NCBI GenBank assembly: GCA_023078555.1
Contig: CM041203.1
Span: 3,267,981 to 3,331,980, forward strand
DNA from: Ulva prolifera
Lineage: Eukaryota > Chlorophyta > Ulvophyceae > Ulvales > Ulvaceae
DNA: 64,000 nucleotides
Reading direction: 5' to 3'
The notes under the pieces are model-generated. The model searched no databases, was not told the DNA's origin, and was given only the letters and a program-made list of their open reading frames with translations. Positions 11,990-24,775 of this stretch are shown piece after piece; the stretch's first letter is position 1; each line of letters opens with the position of its first letter. The position numbers and the translations under genes were made by a program.

Positions 11990-13142
11990 ATGGCTGGGTC
12001 CATGCGCCTCTCGTCGCTGCCAGTTGCTTCAGCGACCATGGTGGCAAAGGAGACCGTTTCAGTAGGAACCGTTGCTGTGAATTCACAAGTCAACACAGCA
12101 TCGGCAACAGCATCTGCTGCATCTGCTACAGTTCCTCTGAAGCCAGCATCTGATGTCGTCGCTGGTGCTGTTGCACGTGCTGCGTCGCAGTCCACAATAC
12201 ACCCGCTGGATACCCTGAAGGTCCGTCTGCAGACATCAGGGGTGCAGAATGTCGTCAATGGTGGTCTGCAATCTGTCACATCCTTATACAAAGGGGTCGC
12301 AGGCGCTGCAACAGGTGTGATTGGCCTCCTCTCCTGCTGTGCTTTCCTGGCGTGCTGCCATGTTGAGATAGCTTGAACCAAACTGTTTGGCAACCATGTG
12401 GATCATACGCTACATTTGCTCAGCTGAGCGATCCGGGACTCATGCAGGTGCCGGAATTGCCCTGGGTGCCTACTTTGCTTGCTATGGAATCGCATGCAAC
12501 ACGCTGTCTCGCACAACAGACCTGTCTCCAAGCGCAATTGCGTTTCTGGGAGGTGGCATTGCAGCTGCGGGATCTTCAGTTGTGAAAGTTCCAATTGCAG
12601 TTTGCATCCGCTCTGTGCAAGCAGGTGTATATCCCAATGCAATTTCTGCAGCGCGATCCATTGTCTCAGCTGCTGGCCCGCGAGGTCTGTTCACCGGCTA
12701 TGCGCCCACTCTGATTGAAGACGTTCCAGATATGGCATTCAAGTTTGCAATGTATGAGTCCCTGAAGCAAATGCATTGTCGTAGTGTTGGCCGAGCCCCA
12801 ACCATGGCAGAGGATTTTGCGCTGGGCGCAACTTCGGGTGCTTTCGCAGCGGCTGCCACAACTCCACTGGACGTCATCAAGACCAACATGATGTGCACAG
12901 CAGCATCACGGCCGACAATGCTTTCGTCTGCACGGTCTGTCTATGCTGAAGGCGGGGCTCGCGCCTTTCTGCGTGGGATTGGTCCAAGGGCAATTTCAAA
13001 TGGAGTGAACTCAGCTGTGTTCTTTGCATTTTTTGAGGCTATCCGTAAAGCAATCAAAGACCGCGAGTGTGAGCGTGTTGCTCGTGTGGCAGCCATTGCA
13101 GAGGTCGAGAAAACGGCCCCGTCTGGCGGCTACCAAGGCTAG
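11990..13142 (+). CDS. Mitochondrial carrier family (SLC25) protein
   Basis: Two exons, 11990-12314 and 12448-13142, join in phase 1 and encode 339 residues from the ATG at 11990; in-frame ATGs at 12002 and 12038 are also possible (323 residues from the latter). Three carrier repeats are visible. Repeat 1 has the signature PLDTLKVRLQ and repeat 3 has PLDVIKTNMM. Repeat 2 reads PIAVCIRSVQ, so its acidic salt-bridge residue is replaced by Ala. GLFTGYAPTLIEDVPDMAFK and FLRGIGPRAISNGVNSAVFF follow repeats 2 and 3 as in the family. Such proteins exchange metabolites or cofactors across the inner mitochondrial or plastid envelope membrane. The layout recalls S-adenosylmethionine-type carriers, but the substrate cannot be settled. 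A TGTAA lies at 13564-13568. Confidence 0.88.
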
Positions 13143-14707
13143 GGTTGACGCTGCATGTCGGTGCATAGGCGGTGCGTAAGTTGAACTGGGTGAGAGGGCA
13201 TGGGTGCAGGTTTGGTTGCCAGGCAGTGTGAATGGCCTCACAGTCGGTGACTTGATGATGATGTGGTGGGCTGAGTATGACTGCACATTTGCCTGTGCAT
13301 GACATTGCCCTGTGCTCTCGTGATGTCCGCGTACATGTTTGGACGCGCATATGGTTTTTTTTTGTGCACTGTATGAGTGCGATATGGTTTCTCAATACCG
13401 CCAGTTCCCTGTTTGGGGATGTCTTTAACGTGGTGATGATAGTCTGATGCTGCATCAGCAGGTGACCTCTTCCTAGTGTGGGCAGGATCCGTGATGGTTC
13501 CAGCTGTGCAGCTTCACACAATTAGGGACTCGACGGTGTGCCCACTGCGAGTCACTGTGCTGGTGTAATAAACAAGTGCTATTACAATAACAATCGAGTG
13601 GCCGCCATTGGAATGCAAGTGTGTCTGCTTCCAGTCATATAATTACCCTCAGAGGATATTTGGAATAGTGAGTTCAGCAGCACATAAGGGATGTTTTGAA
13701 AGTTTCGGCAGCATCTTTTGTGTATGCATCTCTGCATCCATCTGCTGTGATTGTGAAGTACCTGGATGTCGAGGTGGAATGGACCTTTGGCACTATTATG
13801 TGCGAAAGAACACAACTCGCCTGTTGTTGTAGGATAGCAGTGACTGCACGATGGTGAAAACTACCAGACCGATGTCTCATGAGTTGCATTCATCTTAGCT
13901 GCTGGTCGGTGCAGTAGAGAAGAACGTATTGGTCATGACTGCATTCAGTAAGACTGACAATTGAGTGCAGGAGGTGTCTACAGGTTTGGCCAAGGGTGCT
14001 CCCAGCATACATCATATGCAAACAATATTGTGCCGAAAATGTGGAGGAGATCGCACGAGTAGGCACTGGTGATCGACACTGCTGGCCTGTGGGTACGCAT
14101 TGTTACATCTAGGATATGCTTGAATGTCCACTGCAGCTTGACCAACCTCACAGTGCCCAGCTGTGGCGTGTGTAATGGTCATCATGCCTATCTACATTCT
14201 AGCTTGCTCTGTGGTGTGGTCGCTAACGTACTGTCATCACACACATGATGCAGGAATCTGCTGATTCCGCAAGCCTGCAAAAGGCTGATGGACGGGTCAT
14301 GCACCTGGGTACGAGATCAGAGATAGTAGCAAAGCAGAATCAACTTGTGGTAAAACGGGAGCTATGTCATCGTGGTGCATGTGCAGAACGTTGTTCACAC
14401 TGCGGTGTGCCTCAAACCAGCACCACACCACACTACACTGAAACACACATTTGTGACAGGAGATCAAGAGCTCATGGAGCGGCTGATGCTGTTGCTCGAG
14501 GATTTTCCATTGCTAACCATCGACACTGGCAGAGCACATGCAAAGTCCTCGAGGACTGCAAGCTCATCGCAGAAGTTTTCATTATTTACATCTTGGAAGC
14601 TCCTGGCCCCCCTGCCCCGGCATGATGCAGGTACAACGCCGGGCTAAATTGCAGTGGTGCATGGCACAGGTATGTATAGATGTTCGTAAACATTCCCCTC
14701 CTCGCAC
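13143..14707. other. Convergent intergenic region, no gene seen
   Basis: This is the 3' flank of the carrier (TGTAA at 13564-13568) and of UAH. ORFs at 14245-14640 on the plus strand have no family resemblance and no exon chain. Confidence 0.4.
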
Positions 14708-17700
14708 TTAGAGCTCGTTATGCTGTTGACTGGGGCGTGACAGCTCTGCCAGCGTCAGTGCCAGCACCCGTACACCGACCGCCAACTGCTCGGGACTGCT
14801 GAACTCATCGGGCCGGTGACTATATCCCTTGAAGCAGGGTATGAAGATCATGCCTGCATGCACCATATTGACTTCAGGCGTGTTCAGCAGGGTCACATGT
14901 GCACCAAGGCAGAGCAGACACACCTGTTTGCGCCACCTGAGCCATGAACAGTGCATCATGGTATGCATGGCTGACCATGCTCATCTTTCGAAAGCCTGGA
15001 AGTTCATCTACAGCTTGCGAGATGGCTCCTTGGATGTCCTTCGAGCATGTCGCGGGGGTGTCCCTGTTCAACACTCTTTTCACCACCCGCACCTGCACCA
15101 CAACACCATCTCTGGGAGTCCACCGCCACAAAGGCCGCTTTCTATCTCAATACGCACACATGTGCTCATGAGAAGCAAAGTCTGCACAGTGCCAGCACCA
15201 GAAACCAAGATTCCACCTGCCACCGTCGCCTCTCACCCTGTGCATTCACTTTTGCAGTGCAGCGCAGCTATCCACTACCATGCAGATGCGGAGTCCCACC
15301 GATCGTCTGCCGGCGACGTCGTCTGCAAGAGAGAGGATGCTGTCGAGGATGCGGTCTCGCCTGGAGAGGTCTGTATCTCGTAGGTCAATGCCCAGCGTCG
15401 CCACACGGGGCACGCTGTTGACGGCATTTGGCTCAACCTGCCACCGCCCACATGTCGCCACGGTGTCTCTGCCGCCCACCTCCAGCGCCAGCTTCTCCAC
15501 ACCCAGGCACAGCTCAGCGGCCGCCAGCGCGGCATCATTCCTGCACCCCCATTGCAGTCTCATGTTCTGCTGTCTCCATGCCACACTTGTGCCCTCAGCA
15601 AGTTGGTGCTCAGCATGCAACGCTATTGTGACGCCGCAGGTGCCTTGATGTGGGTATGAAAGCTGAGACTGTCCTTCCAGCATGCATGTTTGGTGGAGGG
15701 TACGGCGGTGGCTCTCATCCGCCGCCGGCCAGCATGGGCAGCAGGGCAGCACTCTGCACACCATCACGGCCACCATGCTGATGGCCGCACCATCAGTAGG
15801 GTAGCAGAGTCAGGTGTCGTGTATGTGCATGGGATCCGTACATCACCAATACACCCCCTCCATACAGCAGCGTACTTCAGCACTGCCATCGCATGTGCCA
15901 TGGGGCCGGACCTGAGGGGCATGAGCTGCGAGCCGGCGTGGCCTCCGTCCCCATGAAGCTCGATGTGGAGGGCGGACGGTGCGGCAATCGAGGTGACCAC
16001 TCCAATGTCCAGCCCCGCAGCCTCGAGCTCTGGCCCTGCACCCTTGCCGCAAGGTCACTCTCAATTTACCTATTGGCCGATGACACCAGAGCGGGCAGCC
16101 CAGCTGTCCTCCTATGGGTTTCACGTGCTGCGTTCGCGGCGACGATGTTGCGGCTGTCACAGCTACAACCTCCTGCCGAGCAACACGGCAAGCAATTTGT
16201 GTTGCGAAGTAGCAGCCTGGGGTGACGGTGCGTGAGGAATCTATTGTGACTTCCAAAGTGAAAGGGCAGGCGCAGATGTTTGCAGCAGACAGCAGCCTGA
16301 ACAAACGCATGCATTTGCATGCATGCGTGCTTGCATTGCCAGCTGCAGCCAGCAGGCACAGTGATGCAGTGATGACGCATGTGGAGGGCTGACCTTGCTC
16401 GATGTGCAGCTCTACAAAGTGCGCGATGTGCGCCGCCCGTGCCGCGACTGCGGCGATGGTGGCCTCAGGTGTCGGTTCCGGGTGGCTACCGGCGGCGACG
16501 GCAGCTTGCATGAAGTTCAGCTCTGTGTCGTCTAGCACATCCACCAGCGTGGCGGGCTTGAGAGCGCCTGCCATGGCGCGGCTACCCAGGCAGCTGATGC
16601 CGAAGCGAGTGGGCTCCTCTGATGTGAACATCATGACCTCTATCGTCCTCTCTGGTTGGAAGCCCTGCTCAGGGTAGCGTAGATTCATGTGTACTGTGGA
16701 TTGTTGGAGAAGATGGGCACTGTGCCACACAGCAGCCTGAGTCACATGGGTTACTAAAAGTTGTCCATGACCAATGCAGGCTTGAGCAATCAGGATCTAT
16801 CTCGCACTTAACGAAGGGAAGTCCTGCTTCACTGACCCAGTCTACCGACGATCTTTTTTACAATCCGTGACGGTAGACTACTGTCGTGCAGAGCGATCTC
16901 GGGAACCGTGCAGCAGCCTACATGTTGCAATGGGCATGGCCAGTGTGATACGACAGGGATGGAAGGCGTTGAGGCAAGTATTCGAATGGCCTGGCTGTAG
17001 CTTTAGTGATCATGGGAACTGTGTGACTACATGTTGAAGATATGAGAAAGATGCTGCTTGTACCCATGGGGCCGGTACTGATTCGGTGGATCTTTGCAAA
17101 GAACAGTAAGCATCGTACTGCAGCAGGCCGCGGCTCGGTGTGAACATTTGCTGCAGTTCTGTGCACCACTGGTGCCCCTGTTCGGCCATGACCTGTGTCA
17201 ACTTCAGCGTGTGGCACGAGACTGAAATGGACGGCAGGCAGCCAGATCTGGCCAGGCGCAATCGACAAAGGCAGTAGGCTTGCAGTACATGAGTCATCAG
17301 GGTGAATTTTGTGGCTACAGATGGTCACACCGCCTGTCTAAGGGCCGCCACAGCCTGGATGGCGCCCAGCACGCCCACCACGCCATCATACTTGCCTGCA
17401 TGGTTGCGCATGATGTGACAGGTGTAGGGTGTGTGGCCGACAGAAGCAGACTGACTCACAGTGGTACCTCAGATAGATAGCGCTGGGGTGCAAATGTGCA
17501 AAAGTGACGAAGCAGGCACCGTTTTTCAAAGTTGTGTTCCTGAGTATCAGTGGCAGCGGGAAACACCTGACAGAGGGATTGCGTCGCAGTGAGAGCCCGA
17601 GGCAACAGAGCCCAGGCTGGGATCTGTTCCAGCCCAAGTGCCGTAAATGGTTCCCATTGCATCTTCACTGCAAGGACGGGCTTTCTGTTGGGGCCTGGGG

Positions 17701-18328
17701 GTTCATTCAGTGAGGCCAAGAGGGCCTTGCAATCGCAACAAGGCAGCCTGTCATGCCAGAATATTATGGACGACGAACGCCAGATCTGCGAATGTGGGCA
17801 CTGCAGAATCGTGATCTTCGAGCAGGTTCTGAGTGTGCAAGATGATTGCGGAATGTCTGGATACAGGATTGACATGCGTGGCATGATGTCTGATGCACCT
17901 GACTTTGAGCCCTGCTTGATCCATCAGCTCCTTGATGTACTTGCGTGCAGCCACGTCCTCTGGTGAGAACAGGACTCGTGTGACAGCAGGTGGTTCTGCC
18001 ACAGAAAATCTTGATAAGTGATTGATCTGCATGTCCAGGCACCTGATTGCCGGCCACTGTGCTTTGACTGGGTTAGAGGGACAAGCAACCCCAGATCTAT
18101 GAATCAATCGAAGCATTCAGATGTATCTTGAATGTTGAGAGCCAATGGCACATGCAAGCACGTGGTTTAGGCATCATTGCAGCATCAAGGCAGCCACTGG
18201 GTGAATTCACTCGCCTGTGCTGCTATGGCTTCCCCAGAGACGCGCAGCGAGCTTGCAAGGTTCGCAAAGACGTTCGACAAGACAGCTAATATCACGACAA
18301 CAAACACACTCGTGCGCGCGGCCTTCAT
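14708..18328 (-). CDS. UAH: Ureidoglycolate amidohydrolase (M20 metallo-amidase), ER signal peptide
   Basis: Nine exons fit with consistent phases: 18328-18215, 18026-17899, 17667-17567, 17395-17331, 16664-16394, 16035-15912, 15540-15279, 15092-14924 and 14853-14708. They encode 459 residues, near the plant enzyme's length. An N-terminal signal peptide (TSVFVVVILAVLSNVFA) agrees with the ER location of plant UAH. M20 metal ligands are in place: His107 in GSHCDAIP, Asp118 in KYDGVVG, Glu151/152 in FTSEEPTRFGISCLGSR, His223 in ELHIEQG and His400 in SHAYHD. GMIFIPCFKGYSHRP near the end is diagnostic for UAH over allantoate amidohydrolase. The enzyme hydrolyses S-ureidoglycolate to glyoxylate, ammonia and CO2, the last step of ureide (purine) breakdown. 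The first intron appears to use a GC donor (CAG|GCGAGT). Confidence 0.93.
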
Positions 18329-20500
18329 CGTGCGCGATCGCCCTGTCACAGACAGACAACTGCAGCGAAGGCAACAATCTCAGCGACCAAGAAGCGGGGG
18401 ATATGCCACCGGAGAGCTTAAGCTCATCGATGGTATTGATGCCTGACAGTGATCGCGCTCTGATAACGTATCCAGCAATTCTTCTTAATGAGATTGCATC
18501 GACCCGCATGTTGCTGTAACATGGCGCGATGCAGGGCGCTGCGCTTCAATCGCTCTGGAGGAGAAGTGCGTAATGACGGCTCGACACTGTACAACAGCCT
18601 GCGTGGTTGCAATGCTCACCACGAAGCAGGAAGACTTTGCAAAGCGCGAGCTGCTCGCAGCTGCATTGGCTGTTCAATCCAGTTGTCTGCAGGTACTTGT
18701 AGCCACGCCATGTCTGTCAGCAGCGCTGACTGCATGCTCCTCATCACCAGTTCACCTTTGAGATGCTTTCTGCAATCTGATGCCTTTGACGTCGTCATTG
18801 AGTTCAATTGCACCTCCCTTCCAAAACTTGCACCAGACTTTTAGTTTCTCGATGCTCAGTATATAATAGGAGCTCCTCGACTGGCATGAGACATCTCAGG
18901 ACTGTTGCCATGCTCCACATTTGGTGTGGCCCACGAGCAGCACAAACTCCACCATGTCACAATCGCAATCATGCCAGATGTACAGTCACGATGACCACCA
19001 ACAACAGGCTCTGTGGCGTGTAGGTCTCCGGTCGTGTCTGGCATTCAGCAAATCGTTATCCGAAGACGTTCCACTCTTCACTTGCCTCTGTGCGTCAAAG
19101 TCAGCCACACAAATTGCAACAACACCTGTGGCCACAGCAGCATGGCAAACCACACAGGCTGGGGGGGTGGGCATATGCCCATAGCGTCCAGGGCACATTA
19201 TCCGCCGAAGCTTGCACTTGGCATCTGCTATGTGTCAGACTGCTCACCAGTGCTCTACAAATCGGCGGACTTTCCGCTGAAATAGACGGTTTCTCCATGA
19301 ATCCCACCAGGGCCGGGAGAAACTGATGGGTTTTGCCGCTAAACATGAGCCTTCACAGCAGACGTCAGGCCAAGCGACGGTTTCTTGGCGCTCAGCGGGT
19401 AAACCCCGCTGAATTTGAGCAAATCCAGCGGGTCATCCCACTCAAAAGCAGTGCTCCTGTAGAGCTCTGCCGCTCAGTTATCACATGCAAGGCGAACATG
19501 CTCCATGGCATGCCCTGGTGGCAGCGGCTCATGCCGGTCCCCTGCAGAGCGGGTCCTGGGCGGCGTCCACAGCCGCAATGCATGCGCAGCTCCAAGGCAG
19601 GTGTGGAGGCCACGCCGTAGAGTGCACCAAGCACCAGGGAGCGGCAGGGCGACCACGATGGCGGCACCGGTGTGGCCTTGTCCCGTACAGATGTACGGTC
19701 GTCAAACCTGGGTTGATCGATTCGGAGGTCCGAGGCTCAACGTCCCTTCCAGCCACGCACCGATTGGGTGCTTATGGGATGTGCAATATCATGCAGGGGG
19801 CTAGGAAGCTGGCAGAGCGCACAACAGCTGCAGGCATACCCAGCCGTATCTGAAGCATGTACAACTTGCCTCCCATGATGTGTGGCATGAAACCTTTCCC
19901 TCTGGGGACGGTGAGTGATGCACCTCAACTGATCGGTAAAACTGTGAGCACTAGTGCTAGCTAGGAGCTCATATGCTTGACCTTCTCCTGTGTTGCAACC
20001 TTTCCTAGGAAAGAGGCGGCGAGGCCGGCAGCACCGCGAGAACAGCAAGCATAGCAAGAACACGACCACCACCCCATCCCAACGCACCAACGACATGGCG
20101 CGCAATCCTCTCCTGTGCGTCTCAATGACGTGATGTCGAGACTGTTCGGTGCTGCTGCGGCTTGCCGGGTGTCCATGCATGCGCACGTGTCGATGGTGAA
20201 TTCGCTGTCCACCTCGTGATTCCTTAATGAGTGTTGGCTAAGATATCTTGAGATACGCTGCGTGGAGACGAACAGCGTTTTGGAATTAGAAACTTTCTAC
20301 TGATGTCAGCGGTCGGGCGCGCTGTGAGTTGATATCTTCCGCGGCATCTGTGAATTCACAGTATGTCGATCTGAAGCATGGCGCACAACAAGGAGCTACT
20401 GCCGTGAGGAAGCAGAATGAGTGCTTGTTTGTTCTACTAAACATCAGAATGGGGGCCATCTATTGAATTGCGTGACCGAACAGCACTGGCAACGGCAAAC
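18329..20500. other. Intergenic region with clustered small hairpins
   Basis: This should include the UAH and ALG8 promoters. ORFs at 18488-18844 and 18573-18761 look partly coding, but I could not build an exon chain or match a family. Short inverted repeats cluster at 19265-19432 (listed separately). Confidence 0.35.
19265..19432. repeat. Cluster of short inverted repeats with repeated CCGCTGAA motif
   Basis: Three hairpins sit within 170 bp: GCGGA/TCCGC (19265-19277), GTTTCTCC/GGAGAAAC (19289-19323) and CAGCGGG/CCCGCTG (19393-19411). A second CAGCGGG copy at 19426-19432 could compete for the last one. CCGCTGAA occurs twice and CCGCTAAA once. No ORF explains it. It could be a remnant of a small mobile element or a structured transcript. 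Confidence 0.45.
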
Positions 20501-23500
20501 ATGGAGCAGCAGTACGGGACGATGCCGTCCGTGCTGTCCATCGTTGCAGCCGCAACAGGCATCAAGCTCCTTCTTGTCCCCACTTACCACTCAACAGATA
20601 TGGATGTCCATCGTAACTGGAAGGCGATCACGCACGAGCTTCCCCTTGAACAGTGGTATGCAGCTGAGCTTAGCGTGACACCGATCTCCTCTCCGTTTCA
20701 AAGCAAAGCTCGCTAATTTTGCCAAAAATTCCGCAGTGGAAGCGTGTATGGATGTTGATCGTGTAAGCCTTGACCTCAACTGAGTAGGTAGAGGTCCATT
20801 TGTCCAATCCAGGTACACCGAAGACACATCCGAGTGGACACTGGACTACCCTCCTCTATTTGCATGGATGGAGTACATGCTCTCGCAGATTGCTATCTGC
20901 TTTGATCCTGACATGTTGCGCATCCAGGCTGAGCCATACTTTTCTGTTGAGGCCAAGCTGTACCTGAGGCTCACCGTAATCGCCACAGACATCATACTAC
21001 TTGCAGCGGTGCTCTGGTACTGCAGGTGCGCTTACCAAGTTCAGATATTTGGCCAGCTCAAACCCGGCGAATGCTGCCTGGTGACGTGCCGCTTTGTCGC
21101 GTCTGCCATTGTCTCCATGAGATTCCATCCACCAACTTTACATTTTCGACCAGCACGGTTGAATGACCCAATGAGAATCAGTTTCTGTGTGCCTCGAGCG
21201 CATTTGAGGCTCATCATGTTCTTTGTTCAGTCTTCATGCACACATCTCCAGCTCGATATCAACTGTGGTCCTAAAGCAAGACAAGTCACGTCGGCCCTGC
21301 CCAAACTTCTCCACACTGTCATCGACCTGATCAGCCAGGCAACAGCACCAAAGGAACCAGCTGTCAGGTTTCCTGCACATATACTTTGCCCTCCCGGTGT
21401 TGGACACGCGACCTCATGCTTGCAGGGTGACAGCTGCCAGGTCATCAGCTGCAGTGACAAGTGCGACCATGGCCCTGGTGGCATGCAATGCAGGCCTGCT
21501 CATGGTCGATCATGTGCACTTCCAGTACAACGGAGTCCTTCTGGGCGTCCTCATCGCGTCCCTCGCGGCACTGCAGTCCGGCTGCACTCTCATTGGTGGC
21601 ATCCTGTTTGCTGTGCTGCTCAACATGAAGCACCTCTTTCTCGTGCTGGCCCCCGTGTACTTTGTGTACATTCTTCGGGGCTGGGTCTGGGGCCGGGGCT
21701 GGCTGCCGCGCCTTGGTGCCATGGCCGCAGCAGTCCTCACCGTGTGCGCTGCATCCTTGGGGCCCATCATTGCAACTGGGCATGGCCTTGACCTGCTGCA
21801 GCGGTGCGCCTCAGATGCCCCCGGCCGCCTTGACCTGCTCCTGGCTTCGCCGGCGATCAGCGGCCATCGAGCATGCGCGGGCGCCTGCTCGAGTGTGGTG
21901 GCTCGCGTGTGATGCGACCCAGATCTGCCGCTGGTTCGACAGCTGAGCATTTGCAGGCTGTTCCCATTCAAGCGAGGCCTGCTGCACGCGTACTGGGCGC
22001 CCAACGCATGGGCGCTGTATGCTGCTGCAGACCGCGCCCTCGGAGCACTCGGGGCCCGCATCGGGGCGCTGCAGCCGCAGCAGCTGCCATCCCCGACGTC
22101 TGGCCTCGTCCAGGAGACCATCTTCAAGGTCCTGCCTCAGGTGAGCACCCACACACTCGTTTGTTCAAGAGCTTGGCCGCTCTGCATGCGACAGACGCAG
22201 TCGCAGCCGTATTGAAGGCTGCCGCCGTCCACTCAACATGGAAAGTAGGCCACAGAGGCATGCACTGCCAAGATCATCTTCCTGCCAGGCTTGTCTGGCA
22301 AAAAAGCAGCTCGGTCGCTGTGATAGTAACTTCTTTGCCTGATCCCCGTACCACCATGCAGCCGCAGCGCAGCAGGGAGCTGTTCTCACGTGCACACCCA
22401 GTGAGGGATCAGGGGCGGCGGCGGCACTCACGGCGGAGCGTGTGCAGGTCGGCGCGGGGGCAGCGGCGCTGATGACCGTGGCCGCGATGGCGCCATGTTT
22501 AGCAGCCCTGTGGCGGCGGCCAGAGTCGCAGCACGTGCCGCGTGCGTGTGCGTACGCCGCGCTCTGTGGCTTCATGTTTGGCTTCCACGTCCATGAGAAG
22601 GCGGCACTCCCCGTCATCGTGCTGCTGGCACTGGACGCCCCCCTCTCTCGCGCCTCCTGCCGGTGCGCCTCGCCCTCAGGCACCTGACAGGCCCACACCA
22701 CACAAACCACCAACGCATGCCACCACATTGTTGTGCACCACATTGCGTTGCGCTGGCAGCCACCTGCGGAAGGTCCGATGATTTTCCTCTTGGCTGTTCT
22801 GGAGGGGAGGAAATCTTGTCTGGTGCCTACGCTGGACTGCTGCGTGGAGTGCCGCATGCTTTCTATGCATGCATGATGCACGCAACGTAAGTGCCATCAG
22901 TTGACCCCAGCAGTGTAGCTGTGTTGGGCCGCACCGCCGCCTGATCATCACTACTCGTGTGTGTCCATTGTTGACATGAACGTGCACAACATTGACTGAT
23001 GGAGACCCTGCTGCGTGTGCCACAGCACTCCGGCCATGCGCTCACAGCTGCTGCAGGGAGTACTGGGCGTTGTCCACCACGGTCGTGTACTCACTTCTGC
23101 CTCTGCTTTACCGGCCGCAGGAGTACATGCTCAAGGTACTTATGGCCACCATGCATTGTGTCGGCACGCACGCGCTGCTCACCTCCCCAGCGCTCCCCAG
23201 TGCAGCAGCCTCTCATGTGGGAGGTAAAGCCAGCGCTGCGGCTGCTGCTGCGCACGGCCACGGACTGGATCGGGTGTTGGAGGCTGAGGCTGGGGGGGGC
23301 GTATCTGCGGCGGTGACAGCGTATGTGTGGGGCTTTGTTCCACTGGAGTGCTACTGCAGCCTCGTGCACACGCTGGTGTTTCCTGGGAGGATGGAGTTCC
23401 TGCCGCTGATGTTGGTATCGCTGTACTGCTCGGTCGGTGTGACCGCAGCGTGGGCTTGCATGGCTGCAGAGTTCTGGCGGGGTTGCTTTGGACATGCGCA

Positions 23501-23516
23501 TGCAAAGGTGGCGTGA
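20501..23516 (+). CDS. ALG8: ALG8, dolichyl-P-Glc alpha-1,3-glucosyltransferase of N-glycan assembly
   Basis: Six exons join in frame: 20501-20655, 20813-21025, 21426-21803, 21957-22140, 22448-22662 and 23057-23516, encoding 534 residues, a normal ALG6/ALG8 (GT57) length. Family marks are PTYHSTDMDVHRNW (residues 28-40), DTSEWTLDYPPLFAW, DHVHFQYNGVLLG (151-163), LFPFKRGLLHAYWAPNAWAL and FGFHVHEKAAL (355-364). HAYWAPNxWALY and HVHEKA separate ALG8 from most other families. It is a polytopic ER membrane enzyme that adds the second glucose to the lipid-linked Glc1Man9GlcNAc2 oligosaccharide. Oddities are an Ala/Gly-rich insert (KASAAAAAAHGHG) in the last exon and a ~394-bp last intron. TGTAA follows at 23636-23640. 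Confidence 0.93.
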
Positions 23517-24094
23517 CGGGGCCACACGGGCTGCATTTGAGCTTCGCGCAGCGGTCACATTGTTAGGTCATGCCATCTGCGGAAGGTCTGATAGCAAATG
23601 AATTGCTGGATTGTGTAATCTCACTGAGTCTCTGATGTAATGGGGGAGCATCCGCTGATGGGCGGAATTGGGTATGCTGCGTGGGTGGGAGAGTACTAGA
23701 CTGACGCTCTCAATCGGAAGTATGAACGATGTGATAGAGTGTTGCCTTGATGTGTGGCAGAACTCATGTAATGCCTCCTTCTTCTGCTTCAAGATGCCGT
23801 GCCGATATGCTCTCCTGGTTCAGGATGCACGTGACATGTACAGACCACGCTGCTTGCATGGCTCGAACGTAGGGCAGAACACAGCTCCTACACGGGTGGA
23901 CGCTGACATCTGGGATGGAGTTGGCAATGTCTTGCTTGACCAGACTGTACAGGGTGTTTGTCAGCCTGATAACATCAGCAGGGCTGCCTGGCATGGGTGC
24001 ATGGCGCTTGATTTGTTGATAAACGCATCGATTCAATCACACTGTGCACCGAACACTTGAATTGCAATGCACATAAGCAATTCGGTAGCCACAG

Positions 24095-24258
24095 GGTGTA
24101 GGGGAAATGGCATCTCGTGGCAACTACTGGTCACGGCAACTACTGGGTCAGTGACCCTTGCTGTTGTAGTGTTGTAGGTGTAGGGGAAATGGCATCTCGT
24201 GGCAACTACTGGTCACGGCAACTACTGGGTCAGTGACCCTTGCTGTTGTAGTGTTATA
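24095..24258. repeat. 82-bp unit duplicated in tandem, each with a perfect palindrome
   Basis: Two adjacent copies of an 82-bp unit differ at one position (G/A near 24174 and 24256). Each copy contains GGGTCAGTGACCC, a perfect 6-bp inverted repeat around a central G, and two CAACTACTGG boxes. Near-identity points to a recent duplication. Confidence 0.85.
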
Positions 24259-24775
24259 GGCTCACAGTCAACATGCATGTTGATACAGCAGATGCCTTCT
24301 GAAAATGGTTAATGGTTGCTGGCAAGGTTTTCCGCCTGTCTCAATTATCTGTGTAGTGTTTCGAAGTCCACATGCTGCAAGTGCACTGGTTCCTGCTGAG
24401 GACGCATGCAACCATAAACTTAGTAAGCACCAAAGCCCCGTGCAAGAGCTGTGGAGAACACATGCAGTATGTCAAAATCCTGTATGCTTACATTCTATAC
24501 ATTTGCGAGCCCAGTGCGTGACTTTGTCTGCTCTGTTCTCACACATATCATACAGTGACTGTCAGCCGCAATGTCTGTACAGAGATTTGCGATCAGGATC
24601 TCCATTCGACTTGGTGTCCGCAACTGACCAATTGCATCCATGACAGGGCTTATTCACACAGATGCCGCACATGGAATCCAGTTGATGTCGAATATTCCCA
24701 GCCCCCCATGCATTCCGCGGGCGTTAGTGCGAACGGGCTCGGGCACCCGTTCCGACAATTCATGGCCGGAAGCTC

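Noticed and set aside
11746-12393. 215-codon minus-strand ORF.
   Set aside because: It is a shadow of the carrier's first exon; it has no family features.
18573-18844. Plus-strand ORF containing LTTKQEDFAKRELLAAALAV with a good donor after it.
   Set aside because: No downstream acceptor keeps an open frame, and no start or family was found.
19393-19435. String resembling the 5' end of large-subunit rRNA (CCGCTGAATTTGAGC).
   Set aside because: Similarity stops after about 15 bases; flanking sequence is not rRNA and the stretch is explained by local inverted repeats.
21445-22881. Minus-strand ORFs of 112-238 codons.
   Set aside because: They overlap ALG8 exons and introns on the opposite strand and have low-complexity Arg/Ser/Cys composition.
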